NCBI GenBank assembly: GCA_001770935.1
Contig: MESI01000124.1
Span: 41,205 to 105,204, forward strand
Direction: 5' to 3'
DNA: 64,000 nucleotides
Source: Burkholderiales bacterium RIFCSPLOWO2_12_FULL_61_40
GTDB taxonomy: Bacteria > Pseudomonadota > Gammaproteobacteria > Burkholderiales > Burkholderiaceae_C
The stretch's first letter is position 1, and each line of letters begins with the position of its first letter. This document shows, piece after piece, positions 35,387 to 44,534 of this stretch. A program made the translations under genes and the position numbers. Under the pieces are notes generated by a model that was not told the DNA's origin, made no database searches, and worked only from the letters and a program-made list of their open reading frames with translations.

Positions 35387-37420
35387 CTACAGCGCTGGGT
35401 CAGGCGCATCCCCCGGGGGATGCGCCTGACCCAGCGCGCTGTCGATGGCGGCGTTCAGCTCGTCAATGTTGATCGGTTTGGTGATGTAACGAAAGAAGCC
35501 GCTGTGCAGCCCGGCGCTGACATCGCGGGGCATCGCATTGGCGGTCACGGCAATGACCGGTATATGCGCGGTCTCGGGAACCGAGCGCAAGATTTTCAGG
35601 GCATCCACGCCGCTCAGGCCTGGCAGGTTGATGTCCATCAGAATCACTTCCGGCTGGTGCGCCCTGGCCAGTTCGATGCCCAGGTGGGCGTCGGGCGCCG
35701 ACAGCATGCGCAAGTCGGAACGGAAGCGGATGATTTCCTCCACCAGTTGCAAATTTGCCGGGTTGTCTTCCACGTACAGCAGGGTGTGCTTCGATGCGTC
35801 GTGCTGGAGAACCGGCGCCTGGATCGGCACCAGCTCCAGGTCTTTGGCCGGCATGGCAGGGATGGGGCCCGCCGCACGCAACTCAATCCAGAACACGCTG
35901 CCGATCCCAAAGGTGCTGCTCACCCCGATGGCGCCCCCCATCAACTCCACCAGCCGCTTGGTCACCACCAGCCCGATTCCGGTGCCCTCCTCCTTCCCCG
36001 CTTCCTGACCGAGACGGTTGAAGGGTTGAAACAAGGCCTGCACTTGCGCGGGATTCAGGCCCATGCCGGTGTCCCGCACGGAAATGCGAATCCGCCCGGC
36101 CGTGCCCGCTTCCCAATCGACGGCCAGGGCCCCGGACGCCCGGTTGTATTTGACGGCGTTGGACAGCAGATTGAGCAGCGCCTGTTTCAACCGCGTGCGA
36201 TCGGCCAGCACGCACAAACCCGCATCCTTGGGAAACAGGGTCTGAAGATTGCGCTGGTGGGCCAGCGGTTCGATCAGGGTCTGGCATTCCTGCATGACTT
36301 CGGCGAGAAAAACGGGCTCCAGAGACAGCGCCATGGCACCCGACTCCACCTTGGCCAGGTCCAGAATTTCGTTGATCAGCGTCAGCAGGTGGTTGCCCGC
36401 CTTGAGGATGTGGCGGGCGTACTCTTTCTTCTGCTCCTGCGTGGTGGGCATGCTGTCGGTGACCATGATCTTGGAGAAACCCAAAATGGCGTTGAGCGGG
36501 GTGCGCAGTTCATGGCTCATGCTGGACAAAAACTCCGACTTGGCCCGGTTGGCATTTTCCGCAGCGGCGGTGGCCAGCGCCAGCTCGCGGTTTGAACGCT
36601 CCAGTTCGGCCGTGCGTTCACCCACCCGTTTTTCCAGGTCCGCATTCAGGTGCATCACCTCCTGCTGGGCGCGTTGGCGCTCCTCGGCCTCGCGGGCGAT
36701 CTCCCGGCTGGACGCCTCCAGGTCGGCCGTGCGCCGCTCGATCTCGGCCAGCATGCCATTGAACGATTCGACCAGCAGGCCCACTTCGTCATTGCTTATT
36801 TTTTCGGCACGGCGCGAGTAGTCGCGCTGTTCCACCACCTCGCGGGCCACGCTGGCGATGGCAAAAATCGGGCGCGTGACCACTTGCTCCAAACGGGCGA
36901 TCATGAAGAACGCAATCGCCATGGCAATGGCGGACACAACCACCGCAATGCTGACATCGTCCAGGATGTTGCCCCACAGGTCATAGTCAACACGCAGGTA
37001 GACGGTGCCCAAAATAGCGCCGTCCTTGACGATGCGTTTGAATACCACCAAATTCCGCCCATCGACCCGCACGCCATCGGCCTCTGGAAACGTCGGCAAG
37101 CGGCTGATTTCACCAGGCACAGCGTAGGTCGCAAACAGGCTGCCGCGCTCGTTGTAGATGGCGCCCGCCCGTATCTGCGAGCGGAACTGGAGCAGCCGCA
37201 GGTTGTCCGAGGCCAGCCGCGGATCGTCGAAAACCAGCGCGGGTGCGGTCATGCTGCCCAGCAATTCGGACTGGGTGCGCATGTCCGCCATCAGATTGCG
37301 CTGAAACACCCACAGGTGGATGGCGACCGACCCCAGGAAGGCGATCAGCAGCGCTGCAAAGGTTGTCATCAGCACGATCCCCAGCAGTTTTTGCCGGATC
37401 GAACGGAAAGGAAGCGTCAC
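35387..37420 (-). CDS. Hybrid sensor histidine kinase/response regulator
   Basis: A 677-residue membrane sensor. Order: membrane helix (15-35), periplasmic CHASE8-like domain (35-150), second helix (153-175), HAMP (about 178-235), coiled coil, HisKA with SMSHELRTPLNAILGFSK, HATPase with NLLSNAVKYN and GTGIGLVVTKRLVELMGG, then a receiver domain with phospho-acceptor Asp in EVILMDINLPG. Its ATG overlaps the YfiR stop (ATGA). A TonB receptor and a YfiR protein upstream suggest a signal passed from the outer membrane to this kinase. No output regulator is encoded nearby. Confidence 0.93.
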   Translation of the reverse strand: MTLPFRSIRQKLLGIVLMTTFAALLIAFLGSVAIHLWVFQRNLMADMRTQSELLGSMTAPALVFDDPRLASDNLRLLQFRSQIRAGAIYNERGSLFATYAVPGEISRLPTFPEADGVRVDGRNLVVFKRIVKDGAILGTVYLRVDYDLWGNILDDVSIAVVVSAIAMAIAFFMIARLEQVVTRPIFAIASVAREVVEQRDYSRRAEKISNDEVGLLVESFNGMLAEIERRTADLEASSREIAREAEERQRAQQEVMHLNADLEKRVGERTAELERSNRELALATAAAENANRAKSEFLSSMSHELRTPLNAILGFSKIMVTDSMPTTQEQKKEYARHILKAGNHLLTLINEILDLAKVESGAMALSLEPVFLAEVMQECQTLIEPLAHQRNLQTLFPKDAGLCVLADRTRLKQALLNLLSNAVKYNRASGALAVDWEAGTAGRIRISVRDTGMGLNPAQVQALFQPFNRLGQEAGKEEGTGIGLVVTKRLVELMGGAIGVSSTFGIGSVFWIELRAAGPIPAMPAKDLELVPIQAPVLQHDASKHTLLYVEDNPANLQLVEEIIRFRSDLRMLSAPDAHLGIELARAHQPEVILMDINLPGLSGVDALKILRSVPETAHIPVIAVTANAMPRDVSAGLHSGFFRYITKPINIDELNAAIDSALGQAHPPGDAPDPAL

Positions 37421-38025
37421 GATGGCTCTTTCACCACCCTGTACGCAGCCGCCAGCATCAGTGCACTGATCTTGATGCGGCTGACCTCGGTCGTCGCCAG
37501 GGCGACCTCAAAACGCAAGCGCTCGCCGGTGACCACAAAATTGATCATGCTGCCCAGCGTCAGGGCGTCGTCGGCATCGGTCACCGTCAGAATGGGGCGG
37601 CCTTTCAGGGTGGAGAGCATTTCGGCCAAACGGCTCTTGTCTGCCCGCCCCACAAACAGCATGTGCACACCGGCCAGCGACACCTCGCCACGCCGGAACT
37701 TGCGCACCGCGAGTGGCCGACCGTTGACGGTACGGCCAACAACCACTTGCTCCAGTTCCTCGGCCAAGGTGTCGTCCCCCATGACACCAATGACGATCGG
37801 ACTTCCGGGATCGGCAAAGGCCCCGCGGGGCCACTCCGTATAGCTGGTGAATTTGTAGAGGTAGGCGGCCTTGACCTGGCGGCTGATTTCCGTGGTCTGG
37901 GGCGCCGCTTGTGCCCCCACTCCTCGTGCCATGCTCAGGGCCACCAGCAAAACACATGCCACCCCCAACCCAAGGAGTTTCCAACAAACCGACCGGGCGG
38001 TGGGGCGGTTCAGGGCGGCATGCAT
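37417..38025 (-). CDS. YfiR-family periplasmic protein
   Basis: A 202-residue exported protein of the YfiR/DUF4154 family: signal segment LLGLGVACVLLVALSMARGVGAQA, then VKAAYLYKFTSYTEWPRGAF, GSPIVIGVMGDDTLAEEL and the C-terminal SMINFVVTGERLRFEV. In Pseudomonas YfiR binds and silences a periplasmic sensor domain. Here the downstream hybrid kinase could be the target. ATG 38025 is chosen; a TTG at 38046 overlaps the receptor gene's stop. Confidence 0.87.
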   Translation of the reverse strand: MHAALNRPTARSVCWKLLGLGVACVLLVALSMARGVGAQAAPQTTEISRQVKAAYLYKFTSYTEWPRGAFADPGSPIVIGVMGDDTLAEELEQVVVGRTVNGRPLAVRKFRRGEVSLAGVHMLFVGRADKSRLAEMLSTLKGRPILTVTDADDALTLGSMINFVVTGERLRFEVALATTEVSRIKISALMLAAAYRVVKEPS

Positions 38026-38042
38026 AGTCAGGACGGCACCCG

Positions 38043-40001
38043 TCAAAAGCGGGCCAACAACTTGAAAAACAGGCTGGGCATCAGTTCACTGCGCGTGCGC
38101 ACATCGGTGAATTCCCCATGGCCCGTGCCGCCCAGGTTTTGTACTCCCACCGCGACCGCCAGGCCCGGACGCGGACGCCAGCCGTAACGGATGTCCAGCG
38201 CGGTATACGCAGGCACCTCCGGGTTCGACAAGGCAGCGACGTGGCGAATGCCGACATCCAGTTCGCTCTGCCCGGAAAGATCAAGCGAGGAGCGCAGCTG
38301 CCACATGTGGGCCGGGTCCTTGCCGACATTCAGAGGGGCCGCCAGGTTGTTGCTGTCAGGCTTGAGTGTCAGGCTCGCCCTGTGTGTGGCCCATCCACCG
38401 CGCAAACGCCATGCGGGCGTGGCCTGGTAGGTCCCCCACATTTCAAGGCCGTTGGTGCTGCCCTCCATCCGATTGGAAAAAAACACGGAAAGCGGGCTCC
38501 GAATCACCTCTTGCGTGCGCAGATGGTCGTAGTCCGCGTGGTAGAGCGCCGCTGAATAGGACAGCCGCTCGCTCGGCTGCCCCCGGTAACCAATCTCAAA
38601 CACATGCGCGATTTCGGAGCGGACATCGGGTCCGCCGACCAGCAAAAATGGCGCAACACCGGGCACAAAGACGTCACGGTCCAGGCGCGACGGTGCACGC
38701 ACGGTACGCGATGCCGCACCCCACAGCAGGTGGTCCGGCGCCACCTTCCAGGCCAGCCGCGCGTTGGGCAGAAATTCGTTGCCGGTGTAGTCGTTGCGCT
38801 CGATACGCGCACCCAGGGTCAGCCGCAGGTCGTCGCGCAAGGCCATTTCGTCCTGCGCAAACACATTGGCCCACTTCTGGTCAAGCTGCGCTGGCAGAAA
38901 GGCGATGAAGGGGCTGTTGTCCACCCGGTCCATGCCATAGCGGTACCCCAGCCCCCACACCGGCGCGTGCATGCCCATCGGGGACAAGGCGTGCTGCAGC
39001 TGTACATCGACGATGTCGAGCGATTCGCTGAAGGTCGGGGGCACCGTGCGCCGGGTGCCATCGTAGTAGGCCTGCACACTCACGCGACCACCCTGGTCGA
39101 GGGTGCGCTCCCAACGGGTTAACAGATTGGCACCCGACAGCGCAATGGGGCCAAGCGTAAACCGCGCACCCGTGACGATGGAGCCCGGTGCCGGCTGCCC
39201 TTCCCCGCCGTCGTAGGCATTACCTTGCACGGTCCATTGGTCGTCGGCCCGGCCCCAGTCCATGCGAAACCCCGTCTGTGCCATGTGGGATGCGTCATCC
39301 ACCGCCGTGCCTGCAGCGGTCTCGGTGGGCCTGCGGTCCGCATACTTGCCATAGACGCGGTAACTGCCTCCCTCCCTCCAGGAGCCGCCATAACGCAGCA
39401 CAGCGTCGGCCCCGCGGCCTCCGGCGCCCACGGCCGCCAGGGTGCCTTGTGTGTCTTTAGCGGAACGGGTGATCACATTGATCACGCCATTGACCGCATT
39501 GGTGCCCCACAAGGTTCCGCCCGGGCCGCTGATGACTTCGATGCGCTCCACATCCTCCAGCACCACGTTTTGCACATCCCAAAATACGCCGGAAAACAAG
39601 GGTGTGTAGACAGAACGCCCGTCAATCAGCACCAGCAGCTTGTTGGCCGCACTGTTGTTGAATCCACGGGCGCTGATCGCGTAGCCGTTGGCACTGGCTT
39701 GCGCCACGTGCAGATTGGGTGCCAGGCGCAGGGCTTCGGGCAGGCTGATGGCGCCCGAGCGCCGGATGTCATCCTGGGTAATGACAAAGACCGAGGCGGC
39801 CGCGTCGCCCAGCCGTTCGTCCTTTTTGGAAACCGAGGTGATGCGGATATTCGCCAGTTCGTCAAAGGACAGGTTGGCGAGTTCGCGCGTGGACACGGCG
39901 GCGTGCCCATCGAGCGCGCCCAAGCCCAGCACCACCCCCACCGCAGGGACGCAGAGCGCGGAAAAACCGTGGCGATGGGCCTTGAACGGGAGCCAGGACA
40001 T
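38043..40001 (-). CDS. TonB-dependent outer-membrane receptor
   Basis: A 652-residue receptor: signal peptide, a plug domain (SVFVITQDDIRRSGAISLPEALRLAPN..., LVLIDGRSVYTPLFSG, ERIEVISGPGGTLWGTNAVNGVINVITR) and a beta-barrel ending in the aromatic residue of LLARF. It is the first gene of the receptor-YfiR-kinase operon. This subgroup is often annotated as vitamin B12/cobalamin-type or iron receptor; the ligand is not readable here. Confidence 0.92.
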   Translation of the reverse strand: MSWLPFKAHRHGFSALCVPAVGVVLGLGALDGHAAVSTRELANLSFDELANIRITSVSKKDERLGDAAASVFVITQDDIRRSGAISLPEALRLAPNLHVAQASANGYAISARGFNNSAANKLLVLIDGRSVYTPLFSGVFWDVQNVVLEDVERIEVISGPGGTLWGTNAVNGVINVITRSAKDTQGTLAAVGAGGRGADAVLRYGGSWREGGSYRVYGKYADRRPTETAAGTAVDDASHMAQTGFRMDWGRADDQWTVQGNAYDGGEGQPAPGSIVTGARFTLGPIALSGANLLTRWERTLDQGGRVSVQAYYDGTRRTVPPTFSESLDIVDVQLQHALSPMGMHAPVWGLGYRYGMDRVDNSPFIAFLPAQLDQKWANVFAQDEMALRDDLRLTLGARIERNDYTGNEFLPNARLAWKVAPDHLLWGAASRTVRAPSRLDRDVFVPGVAPFLLVGGPDVRSEIAHVFEIGYRGQPSERLSYSAALYHADYDHLRTQEVIRSPLSVFFSNRMEGSTNGLEMWGTYQATPAWRLRGGWATHRASLTLKPDSNNLAAPLNVGKDPAHMWQLRSSLDLSGQSELDVGIRHVAALSNPEVPAYTALDIRYGWRPRPGLAVAVGVQNLGGTGHGEFTDVRTRSELMPSLFFKLLARF

Positions 40002-40227
40002 ACCGATTCCTCTTCAAAAGGATCTGTCTTAAATTGCTTGCCATCCCAAGGATGTCAAGATTTTTTGCCTGGGTTTTGATTTTTGTCCCGCGCGCCAGCA
40101 CGGGCAATTCCGTTTTCAGATCAATGGGAGATTAGGCGCACCGACGCAGGCTGTGCTTTAGCACGACAAGGAGGGGCAACGACATATCGCATTGATATGG
40201 AAATGGAATAAGGCATGTGCCTTCGGT

Positions 40228-41367
40228 CTACAGTACTGCCAGCAGCGGCTGCAACACACTGGCGCCCAGTTTTTTGGAGCGCTCGCCGTTCCAGCCCACG
40301 GCGGGGTCGGGCAGGTAGGCGTTGTCCTTGAAGGGCATCTCGATGGTGAAGGCCAGGCAGCCAAACTGCTGCGCAATCCAGTTGGTGGCCAGGGTGGGGT
40401 TGGCCTGCCCCGGCGCACAGATGCCGTAGTTGTATTCGTCCTGGAAATCCGGGCAGGTGGCCAGCCAGTGGCGCTTGAAACTGTTTTCCAGGTCGGCGAT
40501 GCGCGGGCTGTAGCCCTGCGTGCCTTCCGAGCCCGCCACAAAGTTGTAGGGCAAACCTTCGTCGCCGTGGGCGTCCAGGCACAGGTCCACGCCGGTCTGC
40601 AGCATTTTCTGGCGCACCCAAAACACCTCGGGCGAGCGCTCCAGGCTGGGCTCGGCCCATTCGCGGTTGAGGTTGGCCCCGGCGGCATTGGTGCGCAGAT
40701 TGCCCCGCACGGCGCCGTCCGGGTTCATGTGGGGCACGACATAAAACATGCAGCGGTCCAGCAGCACCCGGCTGACCGCGTCGTGCGGGTCCAGCAAACG
40801 CTCCAAAAATCCTTCGGCAAACCATTCGGCCATGGTCTCACCGGGGTGCTGGCGGGCGATCAGCCACACCTTTTTCTTCTGCGCCAGCGGGGTTGCGCTG
40901 TGGGCATCGGTCACCCGCATCAGGGTCATGTCGCGCCCCTCCACCGTGCTGCCCAGACGCTCCAGGGTCACCAGGGGGGACATACCGGCCGAACTGAGCA
41001 AGTCCAGGTGCTGCTCGTAGCTGTAGGGTTCAAAGTAGGCGAAGTACACGCATGGGCTGTCCGGGGTCATGCGCGCCGTCATCACCTGGCCGTCAAACTG
41101 GGTGTCGATGCGAAACCAGTGCTGCCGGTCCACGCTGGCCGCCACCTGGTAACCCTCCCAGCCCTTGGGATAGGCGCAATCACCGGCGTTCAAAAACTTC
41201 AGGGTCACGGGCAAACCCGCCGCACCGTGCAGGCAGAAGTGAAACCACTGCGCATAGTCGGCGGCATTGTCCTTGCGGATGTTCAGCTGGATATTGCGGT
41301 GGTCGTCCAGGCTCAGGACTTCAATGGCGCCGGAGTCAAACTGGGTCGAAATGTGGAGTGGGGTCAT
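40228..41367 (-). CDS. M14-family metallocarboxypeptidase
   Basis: A 379-residue cytosolic protein with an N-terminal beta-sandwich (to about residue 125) and an M14 domain: zinc ligands H and E in RQHPGETMAEWF, third ligand in DLCLDAHGDE, substrate-binding HMNPDGAVRGNLRTNAAGANLNREW, and the general-base glutamate in FTIEMPFKDN. This is the M14_6 (cytosolic-carboxypeptidase-like) subgroup. The start overlaps the M48 gene's stop by 4 bp. Confidence 0.9.
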   Translation of the reverse strand: MTPLHISTQFDSGAIEVLSLDDHRNIQLNIRKDNAADYAQWFHFCLHGAAGLPVTLKFLNAGDCAYPKGWEGYQVAASVDRQHWFRIDTQFDGQVMTARMTPDSPCVYFAYFEPYSYEQHLDLLSSAGMSPLVTLERLGSTVEGRDMTLMRVTDAHSATPLAQKKKVWLIARQHPGETMAEWFAEGFLERLLDPHDAVSRVLLDRCMFYVVPHMNPDGAVRGNLRTNAAGANLNREWAEPSLERSPEVFWVRQKMLQTGVDLCLDAHGDEGLPYNFVAGSEGTQGYSPRIADLENSFKRHWLATCPDFQDEYNYGICAPGQANPTLATNWIAQQFGCLAFTIEMPFKDNAYLPDPAVGWNGERSKKLGASVLQPLLAVL

Positions 41368-42860
41368 AGCGCCTCCACCACTTTGACCCGTTGCCCCGGT
41401 TTGGGTTCGCCGCCGCTGTAGTAGCCGTTGATCAGGCGCAGCTGCTGCTCGGGGTTGGCAATCGGGGATGTTTTGGCCAGCTCGGCAAAGCCGCCTTTGG
41501 GGTAGGCCACGTTTCGGATCACCCAGGGTTTGGCGGCCAGACGGTCCTGTGCGGTCATGGCGCGAAAACTCCCCTCGGCTTCGCGCAGCGATGCCCGCGC
41601 GCGCTGCAGCGCTGGCGCATCTTTGGCGCTGGACTGCAGCAGGTAGACCGTGTCCTTCGGTCCGCTGACCACCGTGGCGTCCAGAGGCTGCGCCTGGCCC
41701 TGGGCGTTTTGGCGCGTGCCGGTGAAGCGGGTGGCCTGTAGGCCGTTGATGGTCACGGACTCGGTGCGTCCTTGGGTGGGCTTGAGCGCGCTGCGCAGCA
41801 CCTCGGCGTGGGTCTTGCCCGCCTGCCCCGGCACCAGCCGCACCACCAGGGCGGCGTCGCCAGCGGCGTTGACCAGGCTCAAGCTGTCCTGCGCATTCTG
41901 GATACGCCAGCCCTGCGGCGCGGTCAGCGCAACATCCAGAGGTGTGTGGTAAAAATTGCGCCCCCGGCTCAGGCCCTGGCTGGCGCTGTCGCCAAAAGCC
42001 ATGCCCTGGATGATTTTGAGGTAGCGGGCACGCCCCTCATCGCTGTAATCGCCCTGGTTTTTGTACTGGCTGGCCAACTGGGTGATGATTTGCAGACGCT
42101 GGTCGTTGGACGGGTGCGAGGACAGCCAATCGCCCTGCGCGGGTGCGGGGCGCCCTTCGGCCTGGGCCTGGTCCGCCGCAAAACGCTCCTGGTTCTTCAG
42201 AACGGTAATCACATCCACCATGTTGCGCGGGTCGTAATGGCTGCGCGACAGGTACTCGGCCCCGAGTCCGTCGGCCTGCAGCTCCTGGTCCCGCCCGTAG
42301 GAGGCGACGTAACCCGCCGCCACGGTTTGCGACACCTGGCCCGCCATGCGCCCGGCGCCGCTCACGCCCTGGCTCTCCAGCACCGCACCCAGCACGCTGG
42401 CGGCAAAAACACCCAGCCCCGCGTTTTGCTGGCGGGTGGCGCGCTGGGCGCCATGGCGGGCGGTGACGTGGCCAATTTCGTGGCCCATGACGCCCGCCAG
42501 ATCGGCCTCGCTGTCCATGTAGGCCATGATGCCGCGGGTCACGTACACATAGCCGCCCGGCAACGCAAAGGCGTTGAGCTCGGAGCTGTCGAGCACGGTG
42601 AAGTGCCACTCCAGTTGTGTGCGGTGCGAGTGCGCCGCCAGCCGCTGACCGAGGTCGTTGACATAGGCTTGCACAGCCGGGTTGGCGTAGGCCCCGTATT
42701 CCTGCAAGACTTGCTGATGCGCTTTTCGGCCTTCGGCAAGCTCGGCGCTTTCGTCCATGACCGTGCGCTCCTCCTCGCCGGTCACGGGGTTGACCACCGT
42801 GCTGCCGCAACCGGCCAGCAAGGCAGTGCACAACAATGACATTGTAAAAATGGAACGCAT
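41364..42860 (-). CDS. M48-family metalloprotease lipoprotein (BepA-like)
   Basis: A 498-residue lipoprotein: lipobox LLAGC at about residue 18, M48 domain with HEIGH and the third ligand in ELQADGLGAEYL, then a C-terminal region of about 220 residues. Such proteins handle misfolded outer-membrane proteins. GGAGAG precedes ATG 42860; an upstream in-frame start would add 36 residues without a signal. It is followed by the M14 gene with an ATGA overlap. Confidence 0.9.
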   Translation of the reverse strand: MRSIFTMSLLCTALLAGCGSTVVNPVTGEEERTVMDESAELAEGRKAHQQVLQEYGAYANPAVQAYVNDLGQRLAAHSHRTQLEWHFTVLDSSELNAFALPGGYVYVTRGIMAYMDSEADLAGVMGHEIGHVTARHGAQRATRQQNAGLGVFAASVLGAVLESQGVSGAGRMAGQVSQTVAAGYVASYGRDQELQADGLGAEYLSRSHYDPRNMVDVITVLKNQERFAADQAQAEGRPAPAQGDWLSSHPSNDQRLQIITQLASQYKNQGDYSDEGRARYLKIIQGMAFGDSASQGLSRGRNFYHTPLDVALTAPQGWRIQNAQDSLSLVNAAGDAALVVRLVPGQAGKTHAEVLRSALKPTQGRTESVTINGLQATRFTGTRQNAQGQAQPLDATVVSGPKDTVYLLQSSAKDAPALQRARASLREAEGSFRAMTAQDRLAAKPWVIRNVAYPKGGFAELAKTSPIANPEQQLRLINGYYSGGEPKPGQRVKVVEAL

Positions 42861-42946
42861 ACCAACTCTCCAGTGATCAAACAGGCAACGCCTTTGCCCA
42901 ATTTTAAATTGCCGCCAATACCCGCCATGCCATTGGGGCGCGCGCC

Positions 42947-44377
42947 TCAGTGCCAATGCTTGCGCCACGCATGGTATTCACCGGGGCGCAGGCGATACCT
43001 GGCGATGTTGCCCTCGTGCAGGCTCATCAACTGGGTTTCCGTAACCTCCACAAACCGCGCCTGGTCCTCTTGGGCCATCTTGGACTGGGCTGTTTGGCGC
43101 ACCAGCGCCACCGCCTGTACTTTGGTCAACCCGGTGCGCACCACTTCGGAAACCGTCTCAAAAATCAGCGCACGGTGCTGCATTCGAAAGGCATCGGGCT
43201 CCCCTAGCGACTGCCGCACCGCCGAATAACGTGCGCACGAACGCTTATAGGCCCACACAAACACGTCCCGCAACAAGTCCACCCGGTTGAGTTCGTAAAC
43301 GCCCAACATGGCGCTGATATAGGTCTGTTGTGCGACATCCACAAACGACAGCGGGCACAGATTGCGCTGAATGAGCGGAATGTTCGCTGCCAACCGGGAC
43401 ACGCGCTTGTTCACATCCTCAAACGGTTGCAGGTAGGGCAAGTGCACCATGGCAAAGAACGCCTGCTCAAACGGGTCCGTAATGGCGGCTGCAGTGTCCA
43501 ACACCTGTTCAAAACACTCCTCGATGCGCTGGGGGCCTTCCAATGGATGAAACACGGTCTGCCCTATGCCTACGGCAATGGTGCGCAGTCGGCCACTGGC
43601 GTTGGGGTCTTCCAGCAGGTTATCGGACAGCAGCGCATGCAGGTTCAGCACGGTGTAGCGGTTAAACCCGATCTCCTGGGCAGAGGCAATCAGGAATTCA
43701 ATCGCCTCTTTGTGGTTCAGGATCATCTGTGCCTCCAGCGCGTCCTTGCCCACCGCCGTCTGGCCCGCCGATATCAGCCGTTCCGTCTCCAGTAGCGAGT
43801 AGGTGTTGCCCTCCAGTCGGCTGGAGTTCCACGACAGGTCAATGAGCAAGCGGCTGGCAATTTGCCGGGCATAGGTGCCAGCAGGCGCATTGGCGTGGGC
43901 GGCCTGACCGTGGGCCAGCAGTTCTGCGCACGTCGCGCTGGGCAAGTAGAAGCTGACGTTGGGCCGGTAATTGTCCAGAAACGCCCGGTCGTACCCCACC
44001 GGCGTGCGCTTTTGCACGGGCTGGCGAATGTACGCATCAATGGCACGGGACTCGGAACTGAGCGCAATAGGCGTTCGTACATGCTCCACTTCATCTTCAC
44101 GCACTTGAAGTGGTGGAGTTTTAAGTGGTGGAGCTTTCACAGGGGCTTTTGCGCCAAGCCCGACCCGGTTTACAGGCGTATAGCGGGTTGCCCGACCCTG
44201 CCCCGTTTTGCGCAGCCGCTGCTGGAGCAGCAAATCTCTAAGCCAGCGCTGCAGGGTTCTGCGCGTGGGAGGGCTGGGCAGTTGGGCTTCAATTTGCTCC
44301 AGGCAGGCACCACCTGCAGACCGCGCCACTGCATCTACCACCAGCTGGTACTGCTTCGTCGGAATCGGTTTGGCCAT
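42947..44377 (-). CDS. Fic-family protein with degenerate active site
   Basis: A 476-residue protein: N-terminal winged-helix-like region, an N-terminal inhibitory helix SSRLEGN (about 185-191, consensus SxxxEGN), and a Fic core. The catalytic stretch reads LQPFEDVNKRVSR (about 316-328): compared with HPFxDGNGRxxR, the histidine is Gln317 and both glycines are changed. Classic Fic AMPylation needs that histidine, so activity is doubtful or different. Start 44377 follows AGGAAAAC; an upstream ATG lies inside an operator palindrome. Two palindromes upstream suggest autoregulation, possibly by the N-terminal HTH. Confidence 0.85.
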   Translation of the reverse strand: MAKPIPTKQYQLVVDAVARSAGGACLEQIEAQLPSPPTRRTLQRWLRDLLLQQRLRKTGQGRATRYTPVNRVGLGAKAPVKAPPLKTPPLQVREDEVEHVRTPIALSSESRAIDAYIRQPVQKRTPVGYDRAFLDNYRPNVSFYLPSATCAELLAHGQAAHANAPAGTYARQIASRLLIDLSWNSSRLEGNTYSLLETERLISAGQTAVGKDALEAQMILNHKEAIEFLIASAQEIGFNRYTVLNLHALLSDNLLEDPNASGRLRTIAVGIGQTVFHPLEGPQRIEECFEQVLDTAAAITDPFEQAFFAMVHLPYLQPFEDVNKRVSRLAANIPLIQRNLCPLSFVDVAQQTYISAMLGVYELNRVDLLRDVFVWAYKRSCARYSAVRQSLGEPDAFRMQHRALIFETVSEVVRTGLTKVQAVALVRQTAQSKMAQEDQARFVEVTETQLMSLHEGNIARYRLRPGEYHAWRKHWH

Positions 44378-44401
44378 GTTTTCCTGTCGCGCAATGGTTA
44401 A

Positions 44402-44463
44402 TTGCGACATTAATCAAAATTAATGTCGCAAAACGCATTATTGCGACATTTTCAATGTCGCAC
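44402..44463. promoter_or_regulatory. Twin palindromic operators upstream of the Fic gene
   Basis: Site 1 (44402-44431): perfect 13-bp arms TTGCGACATTAAT and ATTAATGTCGCAA around CAAA. Site 2 (44441-44463): TTGCGACATT, TTC, AATGTCGCAC, 9 of 10 paired. Both share the half-site TTGCGACATT. They lie between the Fic and dbpA starts. Confidence 0.8.
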
Positions 44464-44534
44464 AAGCGGCCTCCCACGAAGGTCGATGGTGCATGCATCG
44501 GGTGACCTACACCACCGCAACCGATAATCCAGGC

